NCBI RefSeq assembly: GCF_022370635.2
Contig: NZ_CP092362.2
Location: 3,534,001 to 3,598,000, forward strand
DNA from: Mycolicibacterium crocinum
GTDB taxonomy: Bacteria; Actinomycetota; Actinomycetes; Mycobacteriales; Mycobacteriaceae
Direction: 5' to 3'
DNA: 64,000 nucleotides
The notes under the pieces are model-generated. The model was not told where the DNA came from. It was given only the letters and a program-made list of their open reading frames with translations, and made no database searches. Position numbers and translations under genes: made by a program. Positions 36,765-45,750 of the stretch are shown here, piece by piece (the stretch's first letter is position 1; the number at the start of each line of letters is the position of its first letter).

Positions 36765-38230
36765 ACCTGTTCGCCACCCTCGATCAGGCGGCCGCCCGGT
36801 TCGGCGACCGCGGCGCGGTCTATCGCGGCGAGGAGCAGCTGCACACCTGGGCCGAGCTCCGGGAGCGCGCGCTGCGATTGGCTTCGAGCCTGCGGCGCGC
36901 GCACTCCCCCGGGCAGCGGATCGCGATCGCCAGCGAGAACCGGGCCGAGATCGTCGAACTGTTCTACGCGGTGTGGGCGGCCGAGTGCGTCGTCGTCCCG
37001 GTCAACTTCAAGCTGCATCCCCGCGAGATGGTCCAGATACTCGAAGACTCCGGTGCGGCAACGGTATTCGCTTCCCCCAAGATCGCGACCGAGCTGACGC
37101 CGCTGTCCCCGGTGAACGTGGAGCTGATCGGCGGCCCCGACTACGGACAGATGTTCGCCGCACCGCCGGCGACGGTACCGTCGACCGACCCGTCGACTCT
37201 GGCCTGGTTGTTCTACACCAGTGGCACCACCGGCCGCTCCAAGGGAGCGATGCTGTCGCATCGCAGCCTCACCGCGATGACCGTGGCGCATCTTGCCGAC
37301 ATCGATTCGCCGGACGAGAACTGCAGCCTGCTGCACGCGGCCCCGATGTCGCACGGCTCCGGGCTCTACATCGCACCCTATGTGCTGCGCGGTGCGCGGC
37401 AGGTGGTCGCCGCCTCCGGAGTGTTCGACCCCGACGAGTTCCTCGATCTGTGCGCGGCGCATCCGGGATCGTCGGCGTTCCTGGCGCCCACCATGATTCA
37501 GCGACTCGTCGACACCGGCCGTGATGCACCCGCGGCCCTGCGCATGATCGTCTACGGCGGCGGCCCGATGTACGTCGACGGCCTCAAGAAGGCCATGGCC
37601 GCGTTCGGTCCGATCTTCGCGCAGATCTACGGGCAGGGTGAATCGCCGATGACGATCACCGGATTGCGGCGTGCCGACCACGACTCAACCGACGACGCGA
37701 TCCTGGGTTCGGTGGGCTATGCGCGGTCCGGGGTCGAGGTGGCGGTGCTGTGTGAGGACGGTAGCCACGCAGATCCGGGTCAGATCGGCGAGATCACGTG
37801 CCGCGGCGATGTGGTGATGTCGGGGTACTGGAACAACCCGGATGCCACCCGGGAGACGCTCAGGGACGGCTGGCTCTACACCGGTGACATGGGCTCGTTC
37901 GACTCGTCCGGCTACCTGACCTTGCGCGACCGCTCGAAGGACGTCGTGATCAGCGGAGGCAGCAACATCTATCCACGGGAGGTCGAGGAGGCGCTGCTCG
38001 AGCATCCCGACGTCGCCGAGGCGTGCGTCGTCGGCGCGCCGGATCCCGAGTGGGGTGAGGTCGTCGTGGCGTTCATCGTCGGCTCCGCGGCCGGCGAGGT
38101 GCTCGACGCCCACCTGCTCGATCGGATCGCCCGGTTCAAACGGCCCAAGCGCTACCTGTTCGTCGACGACCTGCCGAAGAACAGCTACGGCAAGGTCCTC
38201 AAGCGCGAATTGCGCGCCCGGCTCGGGTAA
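36761..38230 (+). CDS. AMP-dependent acyl-CoA synthetase (ligase 2)
   Basis: A 489-residue adenylating enzyme of the medium/long-chain or aryl-CoA ligase group. Motifs are FYTSGTTGRSKGAML near residue 150, YGQGESPMTIT near residue 288, WLYTGDMGSFDSSGYL, the SGGSNIYPREVEEAL segment and the catalytic lysine in KNSYGKVLKREL. Two ligases in one operon suggest that two different acids, such as the substrate and a ring-opened product, are activated. The GTG overlaps the SDR stop. Confidence 0.9.
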   Translation: MNLFATLDQAAARFGDRGAVYRGEEQLHTWAELRERALRLASSLRRAHSPGQRIAIASENRAEIVELFYAVWAAECVVVPVNFKLHPREMVQILEDSGAATVFASPKIATELTPLSPVNVELIGGPDYGQMFAAPPATVPSTDPSTLAWLFYTSGTTGRSKGAMLSHRSLTAMTVAHLADIDSPDENCSLLHAAPMSHGSGLYIAPYVLRGARQVVAASGVFDPDEFLDLCAAHPGSSAFLAPTMIQRLVDTGRDAPAALRMIVYGGGPMYVDGLKKAMAAFGPIFAQIYGQGESPMTITGLRRADHDSTDDAILGSVGYARSGVEVAVLCEDGSHADPGQIGEITCRGDVVMSGYWNNPDATRETLRDGWLYTGDMGSFDSSGYLTLRDRSKDVVISGGSNIYPREVEEALLEHPDVAEACVVGAPDPEWGEVVVAFIVGSAAGEVLDAHLLDRIARFKRPKRYLFVDDLPKNSYGKVLKRELRARLG

Positions 38231-38257
38231 CGGCATTCTCGTCTGCATAGAATGCCG
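38231..38257. promoter_or_regulatory. Perfect inverted repeat directly before the enoyl-CoA hydratase gene
   Basis: CGGCATTCT and AGAATGCCG are perfect 9-bp arms around a 9-base spacer. The repeat fills almost the whole gap between the ligase 2 stop and the ATG at 38260. It could be an operator, a hairpin that limits translation of the next gene, or an RNA-processing site. There is no T-tract, so it is a weak terminator candidate. Confidence 0.5.
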
Positions 38258-38259
38258 CT

Positions 38260-39171
38260 ATGTCCCAGGATTACAAGTTCCTCACCTACGAAGAGCTCGA
38301 TGAAGGCCGTATCGCCCGCATCATGCTCAACCGGCCCGACGCACGTAACGCGCAGAACCGCGGCCTGCTCGTCGAGCTGAACGAGGCGTTCCTGCGGGCT
38401 GAGGCCGACGACACCGTCCGGGTGGTCATCCTGGGCGGTCACGGGCCGATGTTCTCCTCCGGCCACGATCTGGGGTCGGCGGTATCGCGCGCCGAGTACA
38501 CGCCCGGTCCCGACCAGCACCCGAGCTTTCAGGGTCTGGGCGCCAACCGGGAGGGCGCGGAGAAGCTGATGCTGCAGGAGTGGCATCACTTCTTCGCCAA
38601 CACCCGCCGCTGGCGCGATCTGCGCAAGATCACCGTCGCGCAGGTGCACGGCGACGTCTACGCGGCGGCGCTGATGCTGATGTGGGCGTGCGACCTGATC
38701 ATCGCCGCCGAGGGCACCCGGTTCGCGGACGTGGTGGGCACCCGGCTGGGCATGTGCGGTGTCGAGTACTTCGCCCACCCGTGGGAGTTCGGTCCTCGCA
38801 AGACCAAGGAGCTGATGCTCACCGGTGACGCGATGGAGGTCGACGAGGCATACCAGCTGGGCATGATTTCCAAGGTCTTCCCGTTGGACGATCTCGCGGA
38901 CAAGACTCTGGAATTCGCCCGCCGGATCGCCGAGGTGCCCACCATGGCGGCACTGCTGGCCAAGGAAGCGGTCAATCAGACGCAAGACAACATGGGTTTC
39001 TACAACGCGCTGAACGCCTGCTTCACACTGCACCAGCTCAACCATTCGCACTGGGCACAGGTGCACGAGGAAGGCTGGCCGGTGGGCCTGGAGTCCGATG
39101 GCCTGCCGAACTGGAAGACCGCCCCGCCGATCGTGCCTGCGGTCAAGGACCAGGTCCGCGCCGAAGGCTGA
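38260..39171 (+). CDS. Enoyl-CoA hydratase/isomerase family protein
   Basis: A 303-residue crotonase-fold protein. It has ARIMLNRPDARNAQN, the oxyanion-hole segment MFSSGHDLGSAVS near residue 65, and KITVAQVHGDVYAAALMLMWACD near residue 125. These enzymes hydrate enoyl-CoAs or perform related chemistry on CoA esters, which fits the acyl-CoA dehydrogenases of the divergent operon. It is the last gene of the right-pointing group but is set apart by the 27-bp palindrome and may have its own control. Confidence 0.88.
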   Translation: MSQDYKFLTYEELDEGRIARIMLNRPDARNAQNRGLLVELNEAFLRAEADDTVRVVILGGHGPMFSSGHDLGSAVSRAEYTPGPDQHPSFQGLGANREGAEKLMLQEWHHFFANTRRWRDLRKITVAQVHGDVYAAALMLMWACDLIIAAEGTRFADVVGTRLGMCGVEYFAHPWEFGPRKTKELMLTGDAMEVDEAYQLGMISKVFPLDDLADKTLEFARRIAEVPTMAALLAKEAVNQTQDNMGFYNALNACFTLHQLNHSHWAQVHEEGWPVGLESDGLPNWKTAPPIVPAVKDQVRAEG

Positions 39172-39482
39172 AGTTCGCGCACATCCGCGATTACGGCAAA
39201 GTAGCGGTTTCAGCTCGCCTGAATCGTTCAAGAAGTCTCATCCCCGTCACGACGCACGGCTGCCGGCGCGCGCGCATGCGAGTCTGCTGTGCGACCACTG
39301 GCAGACCCGCACTTGCCGAAACGCCTTGTCATAGCGTTTAATTCGCAGATCGCGCAAAGCCGTCTCATCGGAATCGCTTCGAAATTCTCAAAAATTATGT
39401 TGTGTGCGCCACACTAATTCTCGAAACGTGGTGAAAAGCACAGACTTTGGTATATGCGCAAATTGTTGTTAGTTTCGGCCGC
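39172..39482. other. 311-bp intergenic region, AT-rich in its second half
   Basis: I see no gene here. The first half has ordinary composition. From about 39330 to 39480 it becomes clearly richer in A and T than the surroundings, for example ATTCTCAAAAATTATGTTGTG near 39390. This could be the promoter region of the NlpC/P60-like gene, or a transferred or xenogeneic-silencer-bound stretch. No inverted repeat stands out. Confidence 0.5.
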
Positions 39483-40049
39483 ATGTTTGCAATCGCGACG
39501 TTGATGACACTGATCAGTCAGGTGTCAGGCACGCCGTACATCCCCGGTGGGGACAGTCCGGCGGGCACCGACTGCTCGGGGCTGGCCTCCTGGGTGTCCA
39601 ATGCGGCCACCGGCAGGCCGGTCTACGGCAGCCGGTTCCACACCGGCAACGAGGAAGCTGCACTGCTGGCCCGCGGATTCCACTATGGAACCGCACCCAA
39701 TTCCCTGGTGATCGGCTGGAACGGCGGGCACACCGCTGTCACGCTGCCGGACGGCACCCCGGTGTCCAGCGGCGAGGGCGGTGGCGTGCGCGTTGGTGGC
39801 GGCGGCGCCTTCCAGCCGCAGTTCACCCATCACATGTACCTGCCGATGCCGGCCGAGGACATGCAGGATCCGCTCGCCCCGCCGGCACCGGATGCTCCCC
39901 CGCCGCCGGACGCACCGGTGTTGGTCGATGCGGTCGACGCACCGCCCCCGCCGCCGGCTGACGAGGTCCCTCCGCCTGCCGGTGACATCGTGCCCGCAGG
40001 AGCCGACATCGCCCCTCCCCCAGTAGATTTGGCTCCCCAACCTGCCTGA
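39483..40049 (+). CDS. NlpC/P60-like protein with proline-rich tail
   Basis: A 188-residue protein. The N-terminal 120 residues resemble an NlpC/P60 cell-wall peptidase: TPYIPGGDSPAGTDCSGLASWV holds the catalytic cysteine and GWNGGHTAVTLPDG the histidine. Family members cut peptidoglycan stem peptides. The last 60 residues are almost entirely Pro, Ala, Asp and Val and look like a flexible wall-spanning tail. No classical signal peptide is present from the ATG at 39483; an in-frame TTG at 39447 adds 12 residues without creating one. Secretion is therefore uncertain. Confidence 0.65.
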   Translation: MFAIATLMTLISQVSGTPYIPGGDSPAGTDCSGLASWVSNAATGRPVYGSRFHTGNEEAALLARGFHYGTAPNSLVIGWNGGHTAVTLPDGTPVSSGEGGGVRVGGGGAFQPQFTHHMYLPMPAEDMQDPLAPPAPDAPPPPDAPVLVDAVDAPPPPPADEVPPPAGDIVPAGADIAPPPVDLAPQPA

Positions 40050-40059
40050 GAACCTCGAT

Positions 40060-40100
40060 AACTGAGCCGCACTGCCACGTTCCGGCAGTGCGGCTCAGTT
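40060..40100. terminator. Strong bidirectional hairpin between convergent genes
   Basis: A perfect 17-bp inverted repeat, AACTGAGCCGCACTGCC and its complement, flanks a 7-base loop ACGTTCC. It lies between the stop of the NlpC/P60-like gene and the stop of the convergent permease gene and should terminate both. There is no T-tract, as usual in mycobacteria. Confidence 0.85.
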
Positions 40101-40110
40101 GTTCGGTCTG

Positions 40111-41559
40111 TCAAAAGCCTTGCTGTGCCATGAGTTTCAATCCCGCTTCACGGGCAGCAGCCGGGCGTGCGAGCACACCACCCACGACCAGTACCAGGAC
40201 CGCGACGGCCAGGCACGGCCCCCACAGCGCGCTGCCGTGCGGCCACGGCATCACGTTGCGGTACAGGGTGTAGGCCAGCAGCGCCAGCCCCAGCAGCGGG
40301 AGCACCACCTCCCACCGGTGAATCCGGTTGTCACCGGCAAGGAACACCAACCGAATGGCGCCAAGCGTGGCCAGTCCGTATGCCACCAGCAAGATCAGCG
40401 TTCCCGCTGTGGCCGCGATGGTGAACACGTCGAAGGGCCGCGCCCGCAACGCAAACCAACCGACGGCTTGGATCGCGAACACCGCAGCCACGGCGGCCGC
40501 GGCAGCCACATGCGGCACATTGCGCCGGGGATGTATCGCCGCCAGTGCCGCGGGGCCTATCCCGTCCCTGCTGAGCGCGAAGATCAGCCGACTCGCGCCC
40601 ACCACGCTGGCCAGACAGCACGCCGCGGCGCTGAACGTCGCTCCGATGACGATGACGTACGACAGCCAGGGGGCAACATACTGCTGAGCGAGATCGCCCA
40701 TCAAGGCGTCGGATCGCACGAATGCCGCTACCCCGTCGGTATCTGTGCCGAATGCCATCACCTCGATGGCGGTAACCGCCACGAAGAACACCCCACCGAA
40801 CAGTGCGGTGCCGAGAATGGCCCGTGGAATGTTGCGCCGCGGTGCGTCGGTTTCCTCGCCGAGAGTCGCCGCAGCCTCGAAGCCGGCGAAAGACAGGAAA
40901 CCGAAGACGATTCCCAGGAACACCGTCGACACCGATGTACCGGGAGCAACGGTGAACACCGACATGTCCACGCGCTGACCGTTGGGCGTGTGTCCGGTGA
41001 TCAACTTGCCGAGCGTGATCGCCGCCACCACCAGGATGAGCGTGATCGTCAGTCCTTCGGTGACCAGAAGGACCGTGGTGCCTCCTTTGACCTCACGGGC
41101 CGACAACCACCACACCGCAGCGAGCACCAGCCAGGCGAACGCGAACGCCACCCAATCCGGTAATTCTTTGGGCGCAGCCACTTTCCGAGCCAGGTCGGTG
41201 AGGAAAATACCCGCGGCAGTCGACGTCACCGCACCGTAGAAGACATAGGTTCCCGCGTTGAGCCAGCCGGCCACACTGCCGGCCCGAGGTTCGAGGGTGA
41301 CGCCTACGAAGGCGTACACACTGCCGGCGTGACTGAATCGCTGCGACAGCCGAACGAACGTGTGGGCGATCAGCAGCACCCCGACGCTCGCCAGCAGAAA
41401 CGCCAGCGGAACGGCACGACCGACGGCGGACGCCGTTCCCTGGGGATTGATGTTGATGGCCATCGACGGCGCCATGAGTGCCACCGAGACGCCCACCGCC
41501 GACCAGACGTTGAGGGTCCGGCGCAACGTCGTGTCGCGGGGCGCGCCCTGTTCGGCCAA
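40111..41559 (-). CDS. APC-family amino acid permease
   Basis: A 482-residue membrane protein with about twelve hydrophobic helices. The start region WSAVGVSVALMAPSMAININPQG and the SFAGFEAAATLGEETDAPRRNIPRAI segment near residue 220 are typical of the amino acid-polyamine-organocation superfamily. It likely imports an amino acid or amine. The start is a TTG at 41559, immediately after the ferredoxin stop codon, so it is read from the same transcript. Confidence 0.85.
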   Translation of the reverse strand: MAEQGAPRDTTLRRTLNVWSAVGVSVALMAPSMAININPQGTASAVGRAVPLAFLLASVGVLLIAHTFVRLSQRFSHAGSVYAFVGVTLEPRAGSVAGWLNAGTYVFYGAVTSTAAGIFLTDLARKVAAPKELPDWVAFAFAWLVLAAVWWLSAREVKGGTTVLLVTEGLTITLILVVAAITLGKLITGHTPNGQRVDMSVFTVAPGTSVSTVFLGIVFGFLSFAGFEAAATLGEETDAPRRNIPRAILGTALFGGVFFVAVTAIEVMAFGTDTDGVAAFVRSDALMGDLAQQYVAPWLSYVIVIGATFSAAACCLASVVGASRLIFALSRDGIGPAALAAIHPRRNVPHVAAAAAVAAVFAIQAVGWFALRARPFDVFTIAATAGTLILLVAYGLATLGAIRLVFLAGDNRIHRWEVVLPLLGLALLAYTLYRNVMPWPHGSALWGPCLAVAVLVLVVGGVLARPAAAREAGLKLMAQQGF

Positions 41560-41757
41560 CTAATCACCCTCGTCGAGAATCAACGCTTCTTCCGGGCAGG
41601 CGGCCACGCCATCACGGGTGCGCTGTTCGTCACCGGCCGGGACGTCATGCTCCTCGAGCGTCGAGTAGCCCATGTCGTCGACGGGGAACAGCTCGGGATC
41701 GCTGGCGTAGCAGAGCGCATGGCCCACGCATCGTGAGCTCTCGAGGCGAACACGCAT
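41560..41757 (-). CDS. Small ferredoxin, 3Fe-4S type
   Basis: A 65-residue acidic ferredoxin. The cluster ligands are C-x5-C in SRCVGHALCYASDPELF and a late CPEEAL cysteine. The middle position of the usual first motif lacks a cysteine, which suits a 3Fe-4S cluster. Such ferredoxins usually serve cytochromes P450, but no P450 gene is near. It is placed between a MceA-type gene and a permease, with gaps of 24 and 0 bp, an unexpected combination. The ATG at 41757 is preferred over 41766. Confidence 0.85.
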   Translation of the reverse strand: MRVRLESSRCVGHALCYASDPELFPVDDMGYSTLEEHDVPAGDEQRTRDGVAACPEEALILDEGD

Positions 41758-41781
41758 AGCCGGCAACCTTACTGGCCGACC

Positions 41782-42981
41782 TCAGGGGTTGATGGTGTTC
41801 TCGCCGACCTGACGGCCCCACACATATTCGGTGAGCAGCGGCTGGCCGAGCTCGAAGTGGTTGTACGGCGCGATCGAGGCGCCGTCGTCCATGACCAGGT
41901 AGGGAGCCGGCCAGAAATTCCGGTCGATCGTCTGCCAGCATCCCGGCGCCCCGCCGGGACCACCCCGACCGTTGGTCCGCGGCAGATTGTCCGGGTACAC
42001 ATAGGGATTCGGTGCGCCCAGGATCTCGGTCATCGTGTTGAGCGAATACCCGTTGCCACCGAAGGCTTCCAGTGCGCTGGGCGCAGCCTGGGCGATGTTG
42101 CGGATACCGCAGAAAATCTCCGGGCTGTAGGTGTCGAGAAGCTGAGCGCTGGGCACTAGGTCCGCCATGCCGCGAACGAAGTAAGGCTGGCTGCGTTCGA
42201 AGACATCGGCGGCGTTGTTGCCGAATCCCATGGACGCCAGCAGCGCGGCGTCGATGTCCTGCTGCTGGGAATTGAGCGAGCGCGCGGTCACCACCGCGTG
42301 GTCGAGTGCATCCCACAGGTCCGGGCTGGCCTTGGTGTAGACATCGGACAGATCGGCCAGGCGCTGAATGTCATGGCGGATCTGCGGCATCTGGGGATTG
42401 ACGTCGTCGAGCACCGCATTGCCGTTGACAATCGACTGACCGAACTTGCTGCCCAACCCGCTGAGCGCCTCGGCGGCCGCCGACAGGGTCAGGTTCAGCT
42501 TGACCGGGTCGACCTTCTCGGCGATCGAGGTGACCGTCTCGAAGAGGGTGTTGAACTCCGTGGTGACGCTGGAGGCGGTGATGACATCGGAACTCGTCAG
42601 GCGCGCGGACACCGGGTTCTTCGGCGTCGACAACGCGACGTACTTGTTGCCGAACACCGTCGTGGCCTTGATGTCGGCGTGCACGTTGGCGGGAATGAAG
42701 GCCAGATAGTGCGGGTCGACATCGAGTGTCACCCGCGCGATGTTCTTCCCGTCGCGCTCACCGGAGCTGACATTGAGGACTCGGCCGATGACCACTCCGT
42801 TGAAGGTGACCTTCGAACCCGTGTCCATCACCAAACCGCCGCGATCGGACACCATCGTCAGCGTTGTGCTCGGCGACAGGTCTCCGCGGAACTGCAAGTA
42901 GACCAGTGTGAGGACGGCCATGATCAAGGCGAGGAACACCACGCCGGCAGCCTTGAGCGGGGGGCGGTCGCGCCGTTTCAC
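41782..42981 (-). CDS. Solitary MCE-family protein, MceA type
   Basis: A 399-residue protein. An N-terminal membrane anchor (LKAAGVVFLALIMAVLTLVYL) is followed by the MCE/MlaD domain (LTMVSDRGGLVMDTGSKVTFNGVVIGRV) and a helical region. The C-terminus CWQTIDRNFWPAPYLVMDDGASIAPYNH with WGRQVGENTINP is characteristic of MceA subunits. MceA proteins are normally the first of six in lipid-import operons behind two YrbE permeases. Here no yrbE and no mceB-F genes are adjacent, so this is an orphan that may join another complex. Confidence 0.85.
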   Translation of the reverse strand: MKRRDRPPLKAAGVVFLALIMAVLTLVYLQFRGDLSPSTTLTMVSDRGGLVMDTGSKVTFNGVVIGRVLNVSSGERDGKNIARVTLDVDPHYLAFIPANVHADIKATTVFGNKYVALSTPKNPVSARLTSSDVITASSVTTEFNTLFETVTSIAEKVDPVKLNLTLSAAAEALSGLGSKFGQSIVNGNAVLDDVNPQMPQIRHDIQRLADLSDVYTKASPDLWDALDHAVVTARSLNSQQQDIDAALLASMGFGNNAADVFERSQPYFVRGMADLVPSAQLLDTYSPEIFCGIRNIAQAAPSALEAFGGNGYSLNTMTEILGAPNPYVYPDNLPRTNGRGGPGGAPGCWQTIDRNFWPAPYLVMDDGASIAPYNHFELGQPLLTEYVWGRQVGENTINP

Positions 42982-43437
42982 CGCAGCCTCTCCTTACCCC
43001 GACCCCAAGCGAAAGGATGTCCCCAACCGGCCGCGGCCAGTGATGTGGACCACAGGAATGTACCTGATTGGAGTACCGGCGTGGACATCATCGACACAAT
43101 TCGCCGCGATCACATTTCAGCTTTTTTCATTTCCCTATCGTCAATAAATACAGCGATGGACTGCACGGCCTGAATATGCATCGGCACAGGCGATTTCACA
43201 TCAGCCGAGCAATTGTTGCGACGGCCGCCGATTAGACATCCATTTTGCCTATGCAAGATTTGCTGCGCACACCCACTCGCCGTGGGTAGGACGTCTTTCA
43301 TTGTCAACGCGGCGTCGACGGCATGCCGGACTGATCGGAAAACCCACTCCCGGCAACGGTGGAGTCGGGATAATCGAAGGTGCCGTCTCGGGGGTGTCCC
43401 CCGGTCGGGAACCAGCTCAGCGAGGAGCGTGAGACCC
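42982..43437. other. 456-bp region between divergent mceA-like and isocitrate lyase genes
   Basis: I see no convincing gene. It should hold both divergent promoters. A/T-rich tracts occur near 43118-43150. The segment TTTTGCCTATGCAAGATTTGC near 43240 loosely resembles the TTTGCAAA-type sites of RamB regulators that control glyoxylate genes, but the match is too weak to call. A GAGGAGCGTGAG ribosome site precedes the lyase ATG. Confidence 0.5.
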
Positions 43438-45741
43438 ATGTCCATCATCGAAGCGGACTCAGCGACCCAGTCGCCTCATCAGCGCGAGGTCACCGAAACC
43501 CAGCAGTACATCGACAGTCCGCGATTCGAGGGAATCACCCGGCTCTACACAGCAAGCCAGGTCGTCGAGCAGCGCGGCACGATCCGGGTCGACCACACCG
43601 TCGCCCGCGAAGCCTCCACCGCGTTCTACAAACGCCTGCGGGAACTCTTCGCCGCCAAGAAGAGCATCACCACCTTCGGCCCTTACTCGCCGGGCCAGGC
43701 GGTGACGATGAAGCGGATGGGCATCGAGGGCATCTACCTCGGCGGCTGGGCCACGTCGGCCAAGGGTTCCACCACCGAGGACCCGGGTCCGGACCTGGCC
43801 AGCTACCCGCTGAGCCAGGTGCCCGAAGAGGCTGCCGGCTTGGTCCGCGCGCTGTTGACCGCTGACCGCAACCAGCAGTACCTGCGCCTGCAGATGACTC
43901 CCGAGCAGCGGGCCGCCACGCCGGCGGTCGACTATCGTCCGTTCATCATCGCCGACGCCGATACCGGGCACGGCGGAGATCCACACGTGCGCAACCTGAT
44001 TCGCCGTTTCGTCGAGGCCGGAGTGGCCGGCTACCACATCGAGGATCAGCGCCCCGGCACCAAGAAGTGCGGCCATCAGGGCGGCAAGGTCCTGGTGCCG
44101 TCCGACGAACAGCTCAAGCGGCTCAACACCGCCCGCTTCCAGCTCGACATCATGGGTGTGCCGGGCATCATCGTCGCCCGGACCGATGCCGAAGCCGCCA
44201 ACCTCATCGACAGCCGGGCCGACGAACGTGATCAGCCGTTCCTGCTCGGCGCAACCAATCTCAAGGTGCCGCCGTACAAGTCGTGCTTCCTGGCGATGGT
44301 GCGCCGGTTCTACGAGTCGGGTGTCACCGAACTGAACGGTCATCTGCTCTATGCGCTGCCCGAGGGTGAGTACGCGGTGGCCGACGCGTGGCTGCAGCGG
44401 CAGGGCATCGTCGACCTCATCGCCGAACAGGCTGCCGCCTGGCGCAACGGTAAAGAGCATTCGCTGGACGCCCTGTTCGACAAGGTCGAGTCGAAGTTCG
44501 TGGATGCCTGGCAGGACGACGCCTCGCTGGACACCTACGGGGACGCGGTCGCCGAGCTTCTCGCGTTCCGCGAAGGCGAGGGCGAGCCGCACGAGATGAG
44601 CGCAGCGGAATGGCGCGAGTTCGCCAAGACCGCATCGCTGTACGCGGCGCGCGAGAAGGCGCGTGAGCTCGGCGTGGACGCGGCATGGGATCCCGAACGG
44701 GCCAAGACCCCCGAGGGCTATTACCAGGTGCGCGGTGGCATTCCCTATGCGATCGCGAAATCGCTTGCGGCAGCGCCCTTTGCGGACCTGCTCTGGATGG
44801 AGACCAAGACCGCGGATCTGGCCGACGCCCGCGAGTTCGCCGAGGCCGTCCACGCGGTGTACCCGGACAAGATGCTGGCCTACAACCTCTCCCCCTCGTT
44901 CAACTGGGACACCACCGGGATGACCGACGAGGAGATGCGCGCCTTCCCCGAGGAGCTCGGGAAGATGGGCTTCGTCTTCAACTTCATGACGTACGGCGGT
45001 CACCAGATCGACGGCGTGGCGGCCGAGGAGTTCGCCACCGCCCTGCGCCAGGACGGCATGCTGGCGCTGGCCCGCCTACAGCGCAAGATGCGGCTCGTCG
45101 AATCGCCTTACCGCACACCGCAAACCCTCGTCGGCGGTCCGCGCAGCGACGCCGCGCTGGCCGCGTCCTCGGGCCGCACCGCCACCACGAAGTCGATGGG
45201 CAAGGGTTCCACTCAGCACCAGCATCTGGTGCAGACCGAGGTACCCAAGAAGCTGCTCGAAGACTGGCTGGCGCTATGGAGTGAGCACTACGAGCTCGGC
45301 GAGAAGTTGCGGGTGACACTGCGGCCGCGCCGCGCCGGCGGTGAGGTGCTCGAGCTCGGGATCTGGGGCGAGCGGGACAAGGGCGGCGAGCCGGAACTGC
45401 TGGCCAACGTGCTGGTCGACCCGATCAAGGACCGGCACGGCCGCAGCATCCTGACGGTGCGCGACCAGAACACCTTCGCCGAGAAGCTGCGCAAGAAGCG
45501 CCTGATGACGTTGATCCATCTGTGGATGGTGCACCGGTTCAAGGCCGACGCCGTGTACTACGTGACGCCGACCGAGGACAACATCTATCAAGCCGACAAG
45601 ATGAAGGCGCACGGCATCTTCAGCGATGTGCACAAGGATGTCGGCGAGATCATCGTCGCCGATGTCAATCAGGACCGCATCGCCGAGCTACTCGAGCCCG
45701 ACCGTGCGGCACTCAAGCGGCTCATCGCCAAGGAGGACTGA
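43438..45741 (+). CDS. aceA: Isocitrate lyase, long form (ICL2)
   Basis: A 767-residue isocitrate lyase, matching the long mycobacterial ICL2 form rather than the roughly 430-residue ICL1. The catalytic signature KKCGHQGGK is near residue 203, with VAGYHIEDQ before it and YNLSPSFNWDTTGM near residue 484. The extra C-terminal domain after about residue 600 is the regulatory region described for ICL2, which responds to acetyl- or propionyl-CoA. It splits isocitrate into succinate and glyoxylate so cells can grow on acetate and fatty acids, and it can also act on methylisocitrate. Confidence 0.92.
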   Translation: MSIIEADSATQSPHQREVTETQQYIDSPRFEGITRLYTASQVVEQRGTIRVDHTVAREASTAFYKRLRELFAAKKSITTFGPYSPGQAVTMKRMGIEGIYLGGWATSAKGSTTEDPGPDLASYPLSQVPEEAAGLVRALLTADRNQQYLRLQMTPEQRAATPAVDYRPFIIADADTGHGGDPHVRNLIRRFVEAGVAGYHIEDQRPGTKKCGHQGGKVLVPSDEQLKRLNTARFQLDIMGVPGIIVARTDAEAANLIDSRADERDQPFLLGATNLKVPPYKSCFLAMVRRFYESGVTELNGHLLYALPEGEYAVADAWLQRQGIVDLIAEQAAAWRNGKEHSLDALFDKVESKFVDAWQDDASLDTYGDAVAELLAFREGEGEPHEMSAAEWREFAKTASLYAAREKARELGVDAAWDPERAKTPEGYYQVRGGIPYAIAKSLAAAPFADLLWMETKTADLADAREFAEAVHAVYPDKMLAYNLSPSFNWDTTGMTDEEMRAFPEELGKMGFVFNFMTYGGHQIDGVAAEEFATALRQDGMLALARLQRKMRLVESPYRTPQTLVGGPRSDAALAASSGRTATTKSMGKGSTQHQHLVQTEVPKKLLEDWLALWSEHYELGEKLRVTLRPRRAGGEVLELGIWGERDKGGEPELLANVLVDPIKDRHGRSILTVRDQNTFAEKLRKKRLMTLIHLWMVHRFKADAVYYVTPTEDNIYQADKMKAHGIFSDVHKDVGEIIVADVNQDRIAELLEPDRAALKRLIAKED

Positions 45742-45750
45742 CCGCCGCCG

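Noticed and set aside
43235..43260. A RamB-like site before the isocitrate lyase gene
   Set aside because: Only a loose similarity to TTTGCAAA-type motifs; it is not symmetrical and cannot be separated from chance.
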